Assembly: GCA_902779125.1 (NCBI GenBank)
Contig: CACZAC010000021.1
Location: forward strand, 1-64,000
Length of the DNA stretch: 64,000 nt
Direction: 5' to 3'
Source of the DNA: an uncultured Bacteroidales bacterium
GTDB taxonomy: Bacteria; Bacteroidota; Bacteroidia; Bacteroidales; Muribaculaceae
The translations under genes and the position numbers were made by a program. The notes under the pieces were generated by a model, which was not told where the DNA came from, made no database searches, and saw nothing but the letters and a program-made list of their open reading frames with translations. Positions 17,326 through 26,361 of this stretch are shown here, in pieces. The stretch's first letter is position 1. Every line of letters starts with the position of its first letter.

Positions 17326-19309
17326 GCCTCCCCGGGTAATGTGCCACCCCACGATCCTCCGCCAGCCCCTTGTCCGGCGCCAGGGCGGTCCACAGCCTCT
17401 TGATAATATACAGCCCGATGGCACGCGTCATCAGGATATCATCATGTTTCCCGGCACGCGCCTTGTAGTGGCCATTATGGTCCTCATAGTCCCGCATCTC
17501 GTTCACGGCATCCATGTCGCGTTCGATATAGGTACCATCCCTCAGCGACGCAATCAATTCCGCAATTGCCATCCGCTTAGTCTTGGCATTGGTGTGGAAA
17601 CCCAATTGCCCGCCCTCGCGCTTATACATCGAGCCATAGGCCAGGTACAGCGACTTCAGGATATACTCACTCTCGCCCGCACGCGCCGCCTCATTGGTCA
17701 GCGTGTTGCTCTCAATGGCAAGCAGCGCATTGTTATAGAACTTCGCCAGCTGCATCGACTTCCATGCCAGACGGTCATGGTCGATGTGGCCACGCCACTG
17801 TGCCACAACGCGCGTTTTCTCGGGATGGCGACCCATCTTCAGCACCGCAATCACCGAGTAGTCGCTCATTTCCGACCTTCCCCCAACATCCACCACAACC
17901 AGATATTTCGCTTTAACTGGCGATTCCTTCATCGGCCTCTCCCACACCTTGAGCAGGCCATTGCTCTCCGACACAAGGCGCACGTTACTCTTGGCGGCTG
18001 CACCCTCTTGGCCATCGGCATGGATGTCACCTATCAACACCGGTTCAACGGTACAGCCCTCGGCCAAGCGGTCAAGATGTTCAGGAGCAAACGGATTGTA
18101 CCCCGACATGGTAAACGCCTCGCTGGCGTTGCTGGGATACTCTGCCATCATCAACTGCTGCACGCGGTACTCGCGGCGCTTATTGTGATACCAGTTAATC
18201 TGCTCTAGTGTGCACCCGTCATCCCACAGCGTCCGCTCATAGTCGTCCAACTGCTCCCACACCGCCGACGCATCGTCCACGGCAAGCGAATAGATACCGA
18301 TTTCATGCCACGGCACAAAAACAGGCTCCTTGTCACTCCGGCCTGACAGCGCACGCAACCACTCGTCATGAAAATAGTCCCCCACGCCGTTCGCCGTCGA
18401 TTCCAGCACAATTACGGTCTCGGGCTTCAGCACTATGCTCCCGCACACACTCCTCACCAGGTCGTCAGGGCTATGCATCACACTCGACTGCCAGAAAGCC
18501 ACCTCGCTCAAGTGGCTCAGAGCGATGTCATACCCCCTAACGGCATCCTCGCTCCGCGAACTGCCCGTAATCACCAGGCACTCCCTGCTCTCCAACTGCT
18601 GCACATGCGGCTGGCCTTCCAATTTGCTAAAACGCAACACTTTACCGTCTTTAGCAGCAAGCATCTCGCGGGGATAATGCCGCAGCATCAGATTATACAT
18701 CCGCTTGATGCTCTTACTCGTAGCATGCAGATGACCGCAAATCAGACTGTTCCACCCCTTATGACGCACCAGTTGCATCCATGCCAGATACATCTGCACC
18801 AACGTGGAACCGCCCCATTGACGGGCCTTGAGCAGAATCACCCTGACAGGCCGACCCGCCATGCGCTGGCCCTCCATCACGGCCAACAGGCGACGCTGCG
18901 GACGGTTCAGCACCAGGCGCACATTACGCCCGCTCAGTTTGTCCTTGATGGTCACGCAACGGGCGCACCAGAATTCAAAGTCCTCAACGATACGCAGGCG
19001 CTCCTGCGCCAAGCGCTTCAAGCCAGGATATTCCGGATGCTCATCCAGCAGGCAACGAGGCACAAGGCAGCCACCCGCTTCGACACGTTCCCCATAGCAC
19101 CCCACTCCAATCAGCGGGTCATATAAGGAATCATCAAGCAAAGCATTCCGGCGAGCATTCTCTTCCAGAATATCCTCAATACAATAATCCGGCACCACTT
19201 TATCAGGTATCCCTTTATTAGATACCCCTTTATTAGATACCCCTTTACTACATGGCACCTCTTTATTATATGGTATCCCTTTATTATTATATAATGTGTC
19301 TTCTTTCAT
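17312..19309 (-). CDS. Phage-type terminase large subunit (orphan TerL)
   Basis: 665 residues with every expected TerL motor and nuclease element. The ATPase has a Walker A variant KARQWGGST (161-169), Walker B ending SHLSEVAFW (265-273, catalytic Glu269) and coupling motif ESTANG (303-308). The RNase-H-like nuclease has DVGG (474-477) with Asp483, Glu533 in AIESNT, and DD at 623-624 (KHDDILMTRAIG). TerL normally cuts and pumps DNA into phage heads. No portal, capsid, protease, tail, lysis or integrase gene is near; the only neighbour on this strand is the 664-residue protein upstream. The first 40 residues are a low-complexity repeat (NKGIP, NKGVS, NKGVS, NKGIP) from 18-nt DNA repeats. It is intact, so either a domesticated module or a very reduced prophage remnant. 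Confidence 0.85.
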   Translation of the reverse strand: MKEDTLYNNKGIPYNKEVPCSKGVSNKGVSNKGIPDKVVPDYCIEDILEENARRNALLDDSLYDPLIGVGCYGERVEAGGCLVPRCLLDEHPEYPGLKRLAQERLRIVEDFEFWCARCVTIKDKLSGRNVRLVLNRPQRRLLAVMEGQRMAGRPVRVILLKARQWGGSTLVQMYLAWMQLVRHKGWNSLICGHLHATSKSIKRMYNLMLRHYPREMLAAKDGKVLRFSKLEGQPHVQQLESRECLVITGSSRSEDAVRGYDIALSHLSEVAFWQSSVMHSPDDLVRSVCGSIVLKPETVIVLESTANGVGDYFHDEWLRALSGRSDKEPVFVPWHEIGIYSLAVDDASAVWEQLDDYERTLWDDGCTLEQINWYHNKRREYRVQQLMMAEYPSNASEAFTMSGYNPFAPEHLDRLAEGCTVEPVLIGDIHADGQEGAAAKSNVRLVSESNGLLKVWERPMKESPVKAKYLVVVDVGGRSEMSDYSVIAVLKMGRHPEKTRVVAQWRGHIDHDRLAWKSMQLAKFYNNALLAIESNTLTNEAARAGESEYILKSLYLAYGSMYKREGGQLGFHTNAKTKRMAIAELIASLRDGTYIERDMDAVNEMRDYEDHNGHYKARAGKHDDILMTRAIGLYIIKRLWTALAPDKGLAEDRGVAHYPGRLFFS
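19205..19300. repeat. Short tandem repeats in the 5' end of the terminase gene
   Basis: Units of about 18 nt around CCCTTTATTAGATAC recur (TATCCCTTTATTAGATACCC, then CCCTTTATTAGATACCCC and degenerate copies), encoding the NKG(I/V) repeats. Copy number could vary between strains without breaking the frame. Confidence 0.7.
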
Positions 19310-19359
19310 GATATCAACAATTAAAAATCAATAAAAAATCCACCCCGTCCACCCCATCC

Positions 19360-19440
19360 AGCAAGCCCGCGGCAGGGTCGACTATGCCGCGGCTCCCGCC
19401 GCGGCCCCAACTATTAACTATCAACTATTAACTATTAACT
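19360..19440. repeat. Single GC palindrome and AACTATT repeats
   Basis: Palindrome at 19384-19406 with GGCAGGGTCGACT leader, followed by four AACTATT/AACTATC units (19408-19440). It lies between the terminase and partner genes. Confidence 0.9.
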
Positions 19441-21429
19441 AAAAATCCCCGTCGGCAGCACCAGGCTCCCGCTCCTCGCCACGCCATTCACCTCCAGCCG
19501 CAGCGTGCGGGCAGGCCACGACACGGCAGGCGTTGCCAGCGGCGCCTCCACCTCACCCGCTACCGTAATCACGCTCACCACCTCATCACGGCACATCACG
19601 CCCCGCTGCCCAGTCACCCGCAGCGTCAATTCCACCTGCCACGCCTTTATGTGCCACACCACCCGTCGCACCGCCTTCCCCATCAACACGTCTAGCGCCA
19701 CGGGGTGCGAGAGCCATCTCACGGGGCACACAGTATCCACCTCCTGTTCCAGGTCCAGCAATTGACCTGCAGCATCCACAGCGACGGCATGTTGCGAGTC
19801 GCAATACAGCTGCTTCGCGTCAACAGTGCGCTCACTCATGCCACCGCTCTTCATCATGACCACGGGATGGTCCTGTGACCGAAGCATCCACAGTTCCTGA
19901 TAGCCGTTGCACCATGCCAGGGCAGTATAATCGGCATCGCGATGGTACACCTCTACCCGAGCCCCGCTCAATCGGCACAGATGGTGATGACGTGACACAA
20001 ACCAGATGTCACCCCCACCCTCAACAGGTGCCACGCCTGCAGCAATAACGGTACGATCCACCAGCCGCGCCTCCCCCAGCGTCCCAGTGGCACTCTGCGC
20101 AACGGCAAAGATGCCGTCACTGGTAAAAAGATACACCGGGTAACGGCCGAAACCTCCCGAGTACAACGGCCGGGTCACAACAGCCATCGACAGCACCACG
20201 CAGCCCAGCACGCTGCGGCGGTGCACTTCGACAAGCGCATTGCCCGACGCGCTCACAACGATATCACCACCTGTCGTACAGCAATACAAACGCCCGCCGG
20301 CGGTAGCCGAGCACACCACACCATCCACCTCCATCGACTGGCCAATGGACGAGCACGCACCATTAGTCAACGTCACCTCCTCGACCGGTGGCAGGAAATC
20401 TGCGCCATTCACGTGGCTCCCAGCTTCGGCGCGGGCGACAAGGCGCCACGGTGAGGCATTCAGTTGAGTGGCAATTGCGACTGGGTCCCGACGCGCCAGT
20501 CCCATTTCCAACACATGCTCACGCGGTCCCGTCGTGCGCGTCAAGCAACGATACTCCAATCGGCGACCGGCACTCAACAACTCGGCCTCACTGGTAGCAA
20601 ACACATCGATGCTCGACACCAGCGGCAACCACGACGCCGAGATGTCTCGTGTCACCTCAATCTCCAGACCATAATGCACCATCCGCAGCTCAGTAGCCTG
20701 TGTACCAGTAAATTGCCCGTCACTCGTATTCACCACAGCAGTAATGCGGTCGGCATTGACTAGCGTCTCGTCCCCCACCCTCACCGGGTCACTCATCCAC
20801 AAGTAGTTACCGTCTTTCAGCCGCACAGCCCACCGCACCAACATCGGCGACGTGTGGCGTCCCAGGGCGGCAGCATCGGCATGGAGGGCATTCCATGCGC
20901 CACGCAACATCCCCCCAAGTGCGGCCATATCGGCATCCGCAAGCGGTGCCACCCACTGCCGATAAGGCTCCACAAACGTATAAGCAGCTATGTCTGCACC
21001 CATGCTCGCAGTACTTGCACCAAATGACAACTGCGGGACAGCATCGGCAGGATCCAGCACCACCCATCCGCCATCACGATGCGACAGATAGGCAAAGCCC
21101 TTATTGGTAACAACGACTATCAACGCTCCGACGGCATGGGCACCCACAACAGCACCGTCCACATTCAGGACAGTCTCTCCATCAATCATCACCGTGTTGT
21201 CACGGCACGTCACATAATGCCCATCGGCAATCAGCAACAGCCTGCTGCCCACAGCGATAGCGCCAACCGGCATCGGCTGGCCAGTCACTTGCAACGACGC
21301 CTCCTGCTCACGCACATTCAATGCTGCAGCAGCCTCGCCGCTACGTGCCGCCTCGCCATTGACGTGCGGCACCACACCACGGGGTTCAACCCGCATCATC
21401 TTCATCTCATTCTTCTTCATTTTTCTCAT
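19435..21429 (-). CDS. Unrecognised 664-residue partner of the orphan terminase
   Basis: No family recognised. The N-terminus is short and basic (MRKMKKNEMKMMR), with no signal peptide. Most of the chain is repeated beta-hairpin-like segments of about 40-60 residues (VGSRLLLIADGHYVTCRDNT, VVVTNKGFAYLSHRDGGWVV, GGRLYCCTTGGDIVVSASGN, YPVYLFTSDGIFAVAQS, GGGDIWFVSRHHHLCRLS, GYQELWMLRSQDHPVV), which suggests a beta-propeller or a phage stabilisation/tail-type fold. It lies 125 nt upstream of terL on the same strand. Start at the ATG at 21429; a TTG at 21453 is in frame. A link to virion parts is inference. Confidence 0.6.
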   Translation of the reverse strand: MRKMKKNEMKMMRVEPRGVVPHVNGEAARSGEAAAALNVREQEASLQVTGQPMPVGAIAVGSRLLLIADGHYVTCRDNTVMIDGETVLNVDGAVVGAHAVGALIVVVTNKGFAYLSHRDGGWVVLDPADAVPQLSFGASTASMGADIAAYTFVEPYRQWVAPLADADMAALGGMLRGAWNALHADAAALGRHTSPMLVRWAVRLKDGNYLWMSDPVRVGDETLVNADRITAVVNTSDGQFTGTQATELRMVHYGLEIEVTRDISASWLPLVSSIDVFATSEAELLSAGRRLEYRCLTRTTGPREHVLEMGLARRDPVAIATQLNASPWRLVARAEAGSHVNGADFLPPVEEVTLTNGACSSIGQSMEVDGVVCSATAGGRLYCCTTGGDIVVSASGNALVEVHRRSVLGCVVLSMAVVTRPLYSGGFGRYPVYLFTSDGIFAVAQSATGTLGEARLVDRTVIAAGVAPVEGGGDIWFVSRHHHLCRLSGARVEVYHRDADYTALAWCNGYQELWMLRSQDHPVVMMKSGGMSERTVDAKQLYCDSQHAVAVDAAGQLLDLEQEVDTVCPVRWLSHPVALDVLMGKAVRRVVWHIKAWQVELTLRVTGQRGVMCRDEVVSVITVAGEVEAPLATPAVSWPARTLRLEVNGVARSGSLVLPTGIFS

Positions 21430-21830
21430 GGTATTATTACTATTAAAAATCAATTAAAAAACCACCCCACCATCGCCCCCCTCATCAGCCCGGTCCCCCA
21501 TGCCGCAGCTCTGCCGCGGCCACCACACCACCCTCGTCCAGTATGTGGCGTTGTCAACGCCACCGTCAGCCCCCCGCGACAGGGTCGACTATGCCGCGGC
21601 TCCCGCCGCGGCCCCTCCACCAGCCTTTTCCCGTGGGCAGCAACTCCGCCGCCATCACCCCGCCAGCGAGCCCAGCAGCCCGGTCCACCATGCCGCGGCT
21701 CTGCCGCAGCCACCACACCACTCTCGTCCAGTATGTGGCGTTGTCAACGCCACCGTCAGCCCCCCGCGACAGGGTTAACTATGCCGCCCCCAACTATTAA
21801 CTATCAACTGCCTCGCCCCCTCGTTTTGCC
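21430..21830. repeat. GC palindrome array with two perfect GTGGCGTTG palindromes
   Basis: GCCGCGGC palindromes at 21500-21521 (GCCGCAGC arm), 21591-21613 and 21690-21711 (GCCGCAGC second arm). A duplicated module of about 48 nt at 21538-21585 and 21728-21775 contains GTGGCGTTG-T-CAACGCCAC (21545-21563 and 21735-21753). AACTATTAACTATCAACT ends the array (about 21791-21808). No gene seen between 21430 and 21967. Confidence 0.9.
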
Positions 21831-21900
21831 CCCTTCTGCTCCCTTGCGTCCGCAAAGTTACACCCGCGAGCCACCCTCGCGCAATACCAAAAAGCAAAAA

Positions 21901-21937
21901 AGTGATGAAAGATCACATCTTCCATCACTTTTTTTCT
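21901..21937 (-). terminator. Terminator of the 21968 gene
   Basis: AGTGATG-A-AAGA pairs with TCTT-C-CATCACT (21901-21930) with flanking A and T runs; on the minus strand the stem is followed by TTTTTT. Confidence 0.8.
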
Positions 21938-21967
21938 AGAAATCTCCTTATAGCTCCGTACCGTCGA

Positions 21968-23296
21968 TCATTCGGCTGCCACCAGAATGTCAATCAGTGC
22001 CGCTACATCAGCAATGCCCACGCTACCGTCCATCGTACAGTCGGCAGCAGCAGGATTGAAATCATCAGCCTCACCAATCTCACCGCTCAGCAGGTGGTCA
22101 ACCAATGACGTCACATCAGTAATGCTCACATTGCCATCACGGTTCACATCACCCAGTTTATACTGGCCAGGAATAACAAACGACTTGCCGTTGGTCCACC
22201 TCAGCGAGTTGTTGGACCAGCCTTGCCATGTGCTGTTATGGTCCCAAGGAGTCGTCGTGCCCCAGGTGATAGCTTGGCTAGTCACTTCACCCTCATTTCC
22301 TGCGGTCACCGAGCCCGAGCCGGCAGTAGCATTATACCACATGCCATCTCCACTGGGTGCAGTTGCATCTTCAATATCACGCAACGGCTGGCCAGGGTAA
22401 CTCATCGAGCCATCCTCACTCAGCACCATGTAGCACACAGGACCACCAAAACCATACAGATTCTGGACATAGACCGTATCATTGCTCTGATACATATAAA
22501 CCACATTGCTGCAAGCAACACCGTCCGACTGGCGGGTGTATTCATGCACGCCATTGGGCACCATCAGCCAAGTATCACGATACAGCGGAGTAATCGAGTG
22601 GGTCTCATCAGTGTACTGCGTGGGTTCACCGGTCTTCGGCGTGATAGTCGTCGTTACGACAGTCTCGACATAGATGGCAAAACCATCAGCAATGTGGATA
22701 GAACCATCCTCCAGAATTTCACCCGTCACATCAGCCAGTTCACCATAGTTCACCAGCCAGTCTTCATTGACGATATAATAATACAATGTGCTGTCGATGG
22801 TCGTCGTCATGCGGCCGCTAGTGATTGTCGTCGTGCTGCTTTTCGTGCCGAACGGCTCTTCGCTAGCCTCCAGGGTAACACTATTGGCATTATAATTCAC
22901 CTTCAGCGGCTGAGCCACATCAAGCAACAGCCCGTTTTGCAGCATCACATAACCCGACTGGTCACCGGCCACAACATCAGTCAGCCAACCACCCACATAG
23001 AACGGATCTGCAGCATTCACCTCAACCATGCCAGTGGACAACTCATTCCAGTCATACACATGAAGGAAACAAATGCGCTCCCCCAACATGGCACTGGAAC
23101 TGATGCCAAAGCTGGCGCTGCCACTCTTGGCGACAGGACGGACTGCCATACCGGCTGCCGATGACATGGCAGCTGAATTCTCATGATGTCCCATCACTCG
23201 AGTAGCCTTGACAACATCCGTTCGATTCATCTGAGGCGCGCCTGCCATAGCAGTCAAACATGCACTAACACATAACAGTGCTAAAATCTTCTTCAT
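21968..23296 (-). CDS. Secreted protein with C-terminal dockerin-type repeats
   Basis: 442 residues. Signal peptide: MKKILALLCVSACLTAMAGA. The body is a beta-rich extracellular region of unknown function, paralogous in layout to the 23577-24968 protein. The last about 60 residues hold two calcium-binding dockerin-type repeats (GDVNRDGNVSITDVTSLVDH and DCTMDGSVGIADVAALIDIL). In cellulosomes dockerins bind cohesins; in gut Bacteroidales such tails are common without cohesins and may serve anchoring or sorting. Promoter at 23428-23457, about 130 nt of leader. Confidence 0.82.
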   Translation of the reverse strand: MKKILALLCVSACLTAMAGAPQMNRTDVVKATRVMGHHENSAAMSSAAGMAVRPVAKSGSASFGISSSAMLGERICFLHVYDWNELSTGMVEVNAADPFYVGGWLTDVVAGDQSGYVMLQNGLLLDVAQPLKVNYNANSVTLEASEEPFGTKSSTTTITSGRMTTTIDSTLYYYIVNEDWLVNYGELADVTGEILEDGSIHIADGFAIYVETVVTTTITPKTGEPTQYTDETHSITPLYRDTWLMVPNGVHEYTRQSDGVACSNVVYMYQSNDTVYVQNLYGFGGPVCYMVLSEDGSMSYPGQPLRDIEDATAPSGDGMWYNATAGSGSVTAGNEGEVTSQAITWGTTTPWDHNSTWQGWSNNSLRWTNGKSFVIPGQYKLGDVNRDGNVSITDVTSLVDHLLSGEIGEADDFNPAAADCTMDGSVGIADVAALIDILVAAE

Positions 23297-23427
23297 ATAT
23301 TATACTTTTAGTTTGTTGATAAAAATTTCTGCGGCAAGACAGCAGGATAACCGACAATCTTCTGATTCAAAGTGCCACCACCAAACTCGGTGCCACTGAG
23401 CAGTATCCTCGCTGTTGTTACAACTTG

Positions 23428-23457
23428 CAAAGATATATAAAAACAACGCAACTCAAA
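23428..23457 (-). promoter_or_regulatory. Promoter of the 21968-23296 gene
   Basis: On the minus strand TTTG (23457-23454), 18 nt, TATCTTTG (23435-23428). Confidence 0.55.
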
Positions 23458-23495
23458 CGAATTATCATTCTAAAAATACTTAAACCACTAAAAAA

Positions 23496-23523
23496 GTGCA
23501 GGATCCCATCTGGAATCCTGCAC
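23496..23523 (-). terminator. Terminator of the 23577 gene
   Basis: GTGCAGGAT (23496-23504) pairs with ATCCTGCAC (23515-23523); on the minus strand it is followed by TTTTTT. Confidence 0.85.
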
Positions 23524-23576
23524 CTGTTTTTGCTAGATGCAGAATAAGAATTCTTACATCAACTCAATGCTCTGGA

Positions 23577-24968
23577 TTAGCCCAGCATCATATCGAGCAG
23601 AGCGGTGAGGTCATCGAGGTCAATCGAACCATCCTGATTTACATCAGCACCAGTTGAGCTGAATACGTCACTGTCATCAAAGTCGTCCTTCAGCATGTGG
23701 TCGATCAGAGTGGTCATGTCATCAATGTTGATGCTACCATCGTTGTTTACATCACCAGGCTCAGCATCGCCGCCACCGGGAATCTCGAACTTGCCACCAT
23801 TGATCCAGGTCAGAACGTTGTTGTTGTAACCATAGAACAAGTGATAACCGTTGGTGGGAGCAGCATAGTCCCAAGTGATCTTCTCGGGAGTAACATCACC
23901 CTCAAAGCCCCAGATGAACTCGTCAATGTAGCCATCCTCGGTTTCAGTATAGCCACCAATTGCATAGCACATGCCGAGACCGCCCTGGATCCAGCTGTCG
24001 TCAATGTCCCAAACGGGGTTCTCCAGATATACAGTGCCTTCCTCGCTAGTTTCGGCAACGCAGTTGTAGTGCATCTTGGCATCGCTGTCAATGGTCATAG
24101 CGACATTGGGCATACCATAGTTCCACATGTTACCAACATAGAGAGAGTCAGCGTTCTGATACATGAAGACGTATGACTCATCAGCAGCACCATTCTGCTC
24201 ACGGTTGTAGTTCAGGATACCATTAGCAGCGAGAATCTCAGTGCCAACGAATACGGTTGCATTGACAACAGTGTCGGTACCAGTCAGACGACCGTTCAGA
24301 TACTTCTTGATGATGTCCTCACGATAGTAAACATAGTTGTCATCAAAGATGATTGAGCCATCCTCATACAGGGTACCCATGCAATCATTCTGCTCATTGT
24401 TCATGAAGTAATCCTCAGAGAAGAGGGCGTGCCAACGGATGGTGTCATTACCGGTACGGCCACTGTGCTTTACAGTGTCGTCACGCAGCAGCAGACCCCA
24501 AGTCAGAGCAACTTCGCCAGTCTCGTAATCAATAGTGGTGGGCAGATAATAGGTGCTACCTTCTTCATCCCAATAGTAACCTGCGAAGTAAAGGGTTCCA
24601 TCCTCGTCAATCTCAGGATACCAATAAGCACCCGAACCAGCAAAGAACGGATCTTCCTCTACATAGTTACCGTCCTGATCATAGCCAGCAGCATACAAGA
24701 AGCAAACATAAGGCTTAGAAATAATGTCTTCACCAGTGATGCGGCGAGGAGCACGCTTGTTCACCAAGTTGGTGTTAGCCTTTACAACGGCTTTCTTTGC
24801 GCCTTCCATGAAGCTCTTGCTAACGCCAGCGGTCATGTGGTTGCTGAGCGTGTTAGCCTTCATTACCATCTGGCCCTTGTTCTGGCTCAGGTCAGTCTTG
24901 TTCACCTGGGGTGCAGCCATAGCAGTAAGACCTGCACACACAAACAAAAGTGCTAAAAATTTCTTCAT
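23577..24968 (-). CDS. Secreted protein with C-terminal dockerin-type repeats (paralogue)
   Basis: 463 residues. Signal peptide: MKKFLALLFVCAGLTAMAAP; the start is followed by VNKTDLSQNKGQMVMKA, similar to QMNRTDVVKATRV in the neighbour. The C-terminus carries a dockerin pair (PGDVNNDGSINIDDMTTLID and GADVNQDGSIDLDDLTALLD) with textbook Ca2+ loop residues. The middle is acidic and Tyr-rich and probably beta-structured (FYFNEGSTYYLPTTIDYETG-like stretches). Substrate or partner unknown. The two paralogues lie in tandem but have separate promoters and terminators. Confidence 0.82.
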   Translation of the reverse strand: MKKFLALLFVCAGLTAMAAPQVNKTDLSQNKGQMVMKANTLSNHMTAGVSKSFMEGAKKAVVKANTNLVNKRAPRRITGEDIISKPYVCFLYAAGYDQDGNYVEEDPFFAGSGAYWYPEIDEDGTLYFAGYYWDEEGSTYYLPTTIDYETGEVALTWGLLLRDDTVKHSGRTGNDTIRWHALFSEDYFMNNEQNDCMGTLYEDGSIIFDDNYVYYREDIIKKYLNGRLTGTDTVVNATVFVGTEILAANGILNYNREQNGAADESYVFMYQNADSLYVGNMWNYGMPNVAMTIDSDAKMHYNCVAETSEEGTVYLENPVWDIDDSWIQGGLGMCYAIGGYTETEDGYIDEFIWGFEGDVTPEKITWDYAAPTNGYHLFYGYNNNVLTWINGGKFEIPGGGDAEPGDVNNDGSINIDDMTTLIDHMLKDDFDDSDVFSSTGADVNQDGSIDLDDLTALLDMMLG

Positions 24969-25099
24969 AAATCTGTTAATTGAACTTTTTTAAAATTATT
25001 AATGATGTTAATAAAAAAATTGAGTGTCTATAAACATAGTTTTTCTTTCTAAAACCCGAACACTGAAAAATTCCAATATCGAGTTTTAAAAAGATGGCA

Positions 25100-25131
25100 C
25101 AAATTTATATCTAATAAATGAATAACGCAAC
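25100..25131 (-). promoter_or_regulatory. Promoter of the 23577-24968 gene
   Basis: On the minus strand GTTG (25131-25128), 20 nt, TAAATTTG (25107-25100). Leader about 125 nt. Confidence 0.5.
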
Positions 25132-25251
25132 TTTTTTTCATGATTTTTATGCTCACAATGTCTTTTTCATTAAAAAATGCTTTTACCACTGGCACAATGC
25201 AAATTATGCTTCGTGCCTTAATTTACTCGGCACAGACACGTCAATAGCATA

Positions 25252-25283
25252 GATGCTCCCTCCTATCTACAGGAGAGAGCATC
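25252..25283 (-). terminator. Hairpin downstream of the DJ-1/PfpI gene
   Basis: GATGCTCCCTCCT (25252-25264) pairs with AGGAGAGAGCATC (25271-25283) with one mismatch, loop ATCTAC. No clear T-run follows on the minus strand. Confidence 0.5.
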
Positions 25284-25304
25284 AGTAACAGTATTATCAA
25301 TAAT

Positions 25305-25859
25305 TTAAAAATCCTGCAACATGCCGGAAGCAACCTCAGCGGCCTTCTCACGCCCCAGGCTCTCGGCTACAATTGTCAAGGCAAACGGTGCAGCCGACGC
25401 GGGACCGTTTCCTGTCACCACATTACCATCGACGGCAACACGTGTATCTCCCCAGTTCACCTCTCCTTCAGGATTCTCCATGCCTGGATAGCACACGGCC
25501 TGACGATGGCTGAGGATTCCCAGCGGAGCCAACACTACTGATGGCGAAGCACAAATCGCTGCAACCTTGCCTCCTCGCTCGTTCTGTGCCAACAGAGCAT
25601 CACACAACGGCTCACAAGCGACCAGATTGGGGGCACCAGGCACTCCGCCGGGCAACACCAGCCACTCGGCATCACTGTAATCGTTGTCTTCAAACAGGCT
25701 GTCGGCAACTACCGTCACCCCATGAGCTCCAGTTACTTCCAAGACAGGATTAATCGACACCGTCACCACAGACATCCCTGCGCGACGCATAACATCTACA
25801 CATGTCAAAGCCTCGACTTCCTCAAAGCCATCGGCAAAAAATACATAACTTACCTTCAT
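25305..25859 (-). CDS. DJ-1/PfpI-family protein
   Basis: 184 residues, the normal length for the DJ-1 (YajL/ThiJ) branch. The flavodoxin-like fold starts at MKVSYVFFADGFEEVEALT, with the conserved acidic residue near Glu14/Glu16. The nucleophile elbow has Cys103 in KVAAICASPSVVL, and GGVPGAPNL forms the oxyanion loop. Members act in protection from reactive carbonyls or oxidative stress in the cytoplasm; the exact activity cannot be read. The ATG at 25859 was chosen over an in-frame ATG at 25991 because family homology begins there. Confidence 0.88.
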   Translation of the reverse strand: MKVSYVFFADGFEEVEALTCVDVMRRAGMSVVTVSINPVLEVTGAHGVTVVADSLFEDNDYSDAEWLVLPGGVPGAPNLVACEPLCDALLAQNERGGKVAAICASPSVVLAPLGILSHRQAVCYPGMENPEGEVNWGDTRVAVDGNVVTGNGPASAAPFALTIVAESLGREKAAEVASGMLQDF

Positions 25860-26107
25860 GATTACAAAGTCCTCACATTTATATTTAAAATAGATTAATT
25901 CTCTTAATATCATTCTCTCAGTTTTCGCTTGATAAAACTCAGTCCAGCCTGAATAACCGACCTGAACTGAAAAGTCCAGTTCCGAGAGCACATCCTAAGA
26001 AGCTGCCAGAACAGCCTACGAAGTTACCCTTTTTTCCTGAAAAAGCAGCTCAAAAATCGACTTTTTTGAAAAAAAACACCATTTTTTGAAAAAAAAGTCC
26101 GATTTTT

Positions 26108-26138
26108 TTTGGTGGTTTAAAAAAAAGCAGTACCTTTG
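26108..26138 (+). promoter_or_regulatory. Promoter of tRNA-Val
   Basis: TTTG (26108-26111), 19 nt, TACCTTTG (26131-26138), inside the string AAAAGCAGTACCTTTGC shared with the HAD gene and nearly with the SRP RNA gene. Confidence 0.8.
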
Positions 26139-26157
26139 CATCGCTTTTGACGGCAAC

Positions 26158-26232
26158 GGGCAGTTAGCGCAGTTGGTTCAGAGCATCTGCCTTACAAGCA
26201 GAGGGTCGGGGGTTCGAATCCCTCACTGCCCA
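26158..26232 (+). tRNA. tRNA-Val (anticodon UAC)
   Basis: A full cloverleaf can be drawn: acceptor GGGCAGT (26158-26164) with ACTGCCC (26225-26231); D arm GCGC/GAGC with one G.A mismatch; anticodon stem TCTGC/GCAGA with loop CTTACAA (anticodon TAC at 26193-26195); T arm GGGGG-TTCGAAT-CCCTC; discriminator A26232 followed by an encoded CCA (26233-26235). Reads valine GUA/GUG codons. Own promoter upstream and terminator downstream. Confidence 0.95.
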
Positions 26233-26243
26233 CCAACAAGGGT

Positions 26244-26273
26244 CCAGCATCTAGGTGCTGGGCTTATTTTTTT
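26244..26273 (+). terminator. Terminator after tRNA-Val
   Basis: CCAGCA (26244-26249) pairs with TGCTGG (26256-26261), followed by GCTTATTTTTTT. Confidence 0.85.
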
Positions 26274-26361
26274 GTCAAAAAACCAGAAAATCCCTTAAAC
26301 CTGCCCCACGATTGAAAAATAATGTGTAGTTTTGGGGTTTGAAATTATTAAAGACATAACA

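Larger units (their letters stand above)
24969..25304. other. AT-rich gene-free stretch with promoter and hairpin
   Basis: Holds the 5' leader and promoter (25100-25131) of the dockerin gene and a hairpin at 25252-25283. I see no gene in it. Confidence 0.6.

Noticed and set aside
17312-21429. Complete prophage
   Set aside because: Only a terminase and one unknown partner; no integrase, att-like flanking repeats, capsid, tail or lysis genes.
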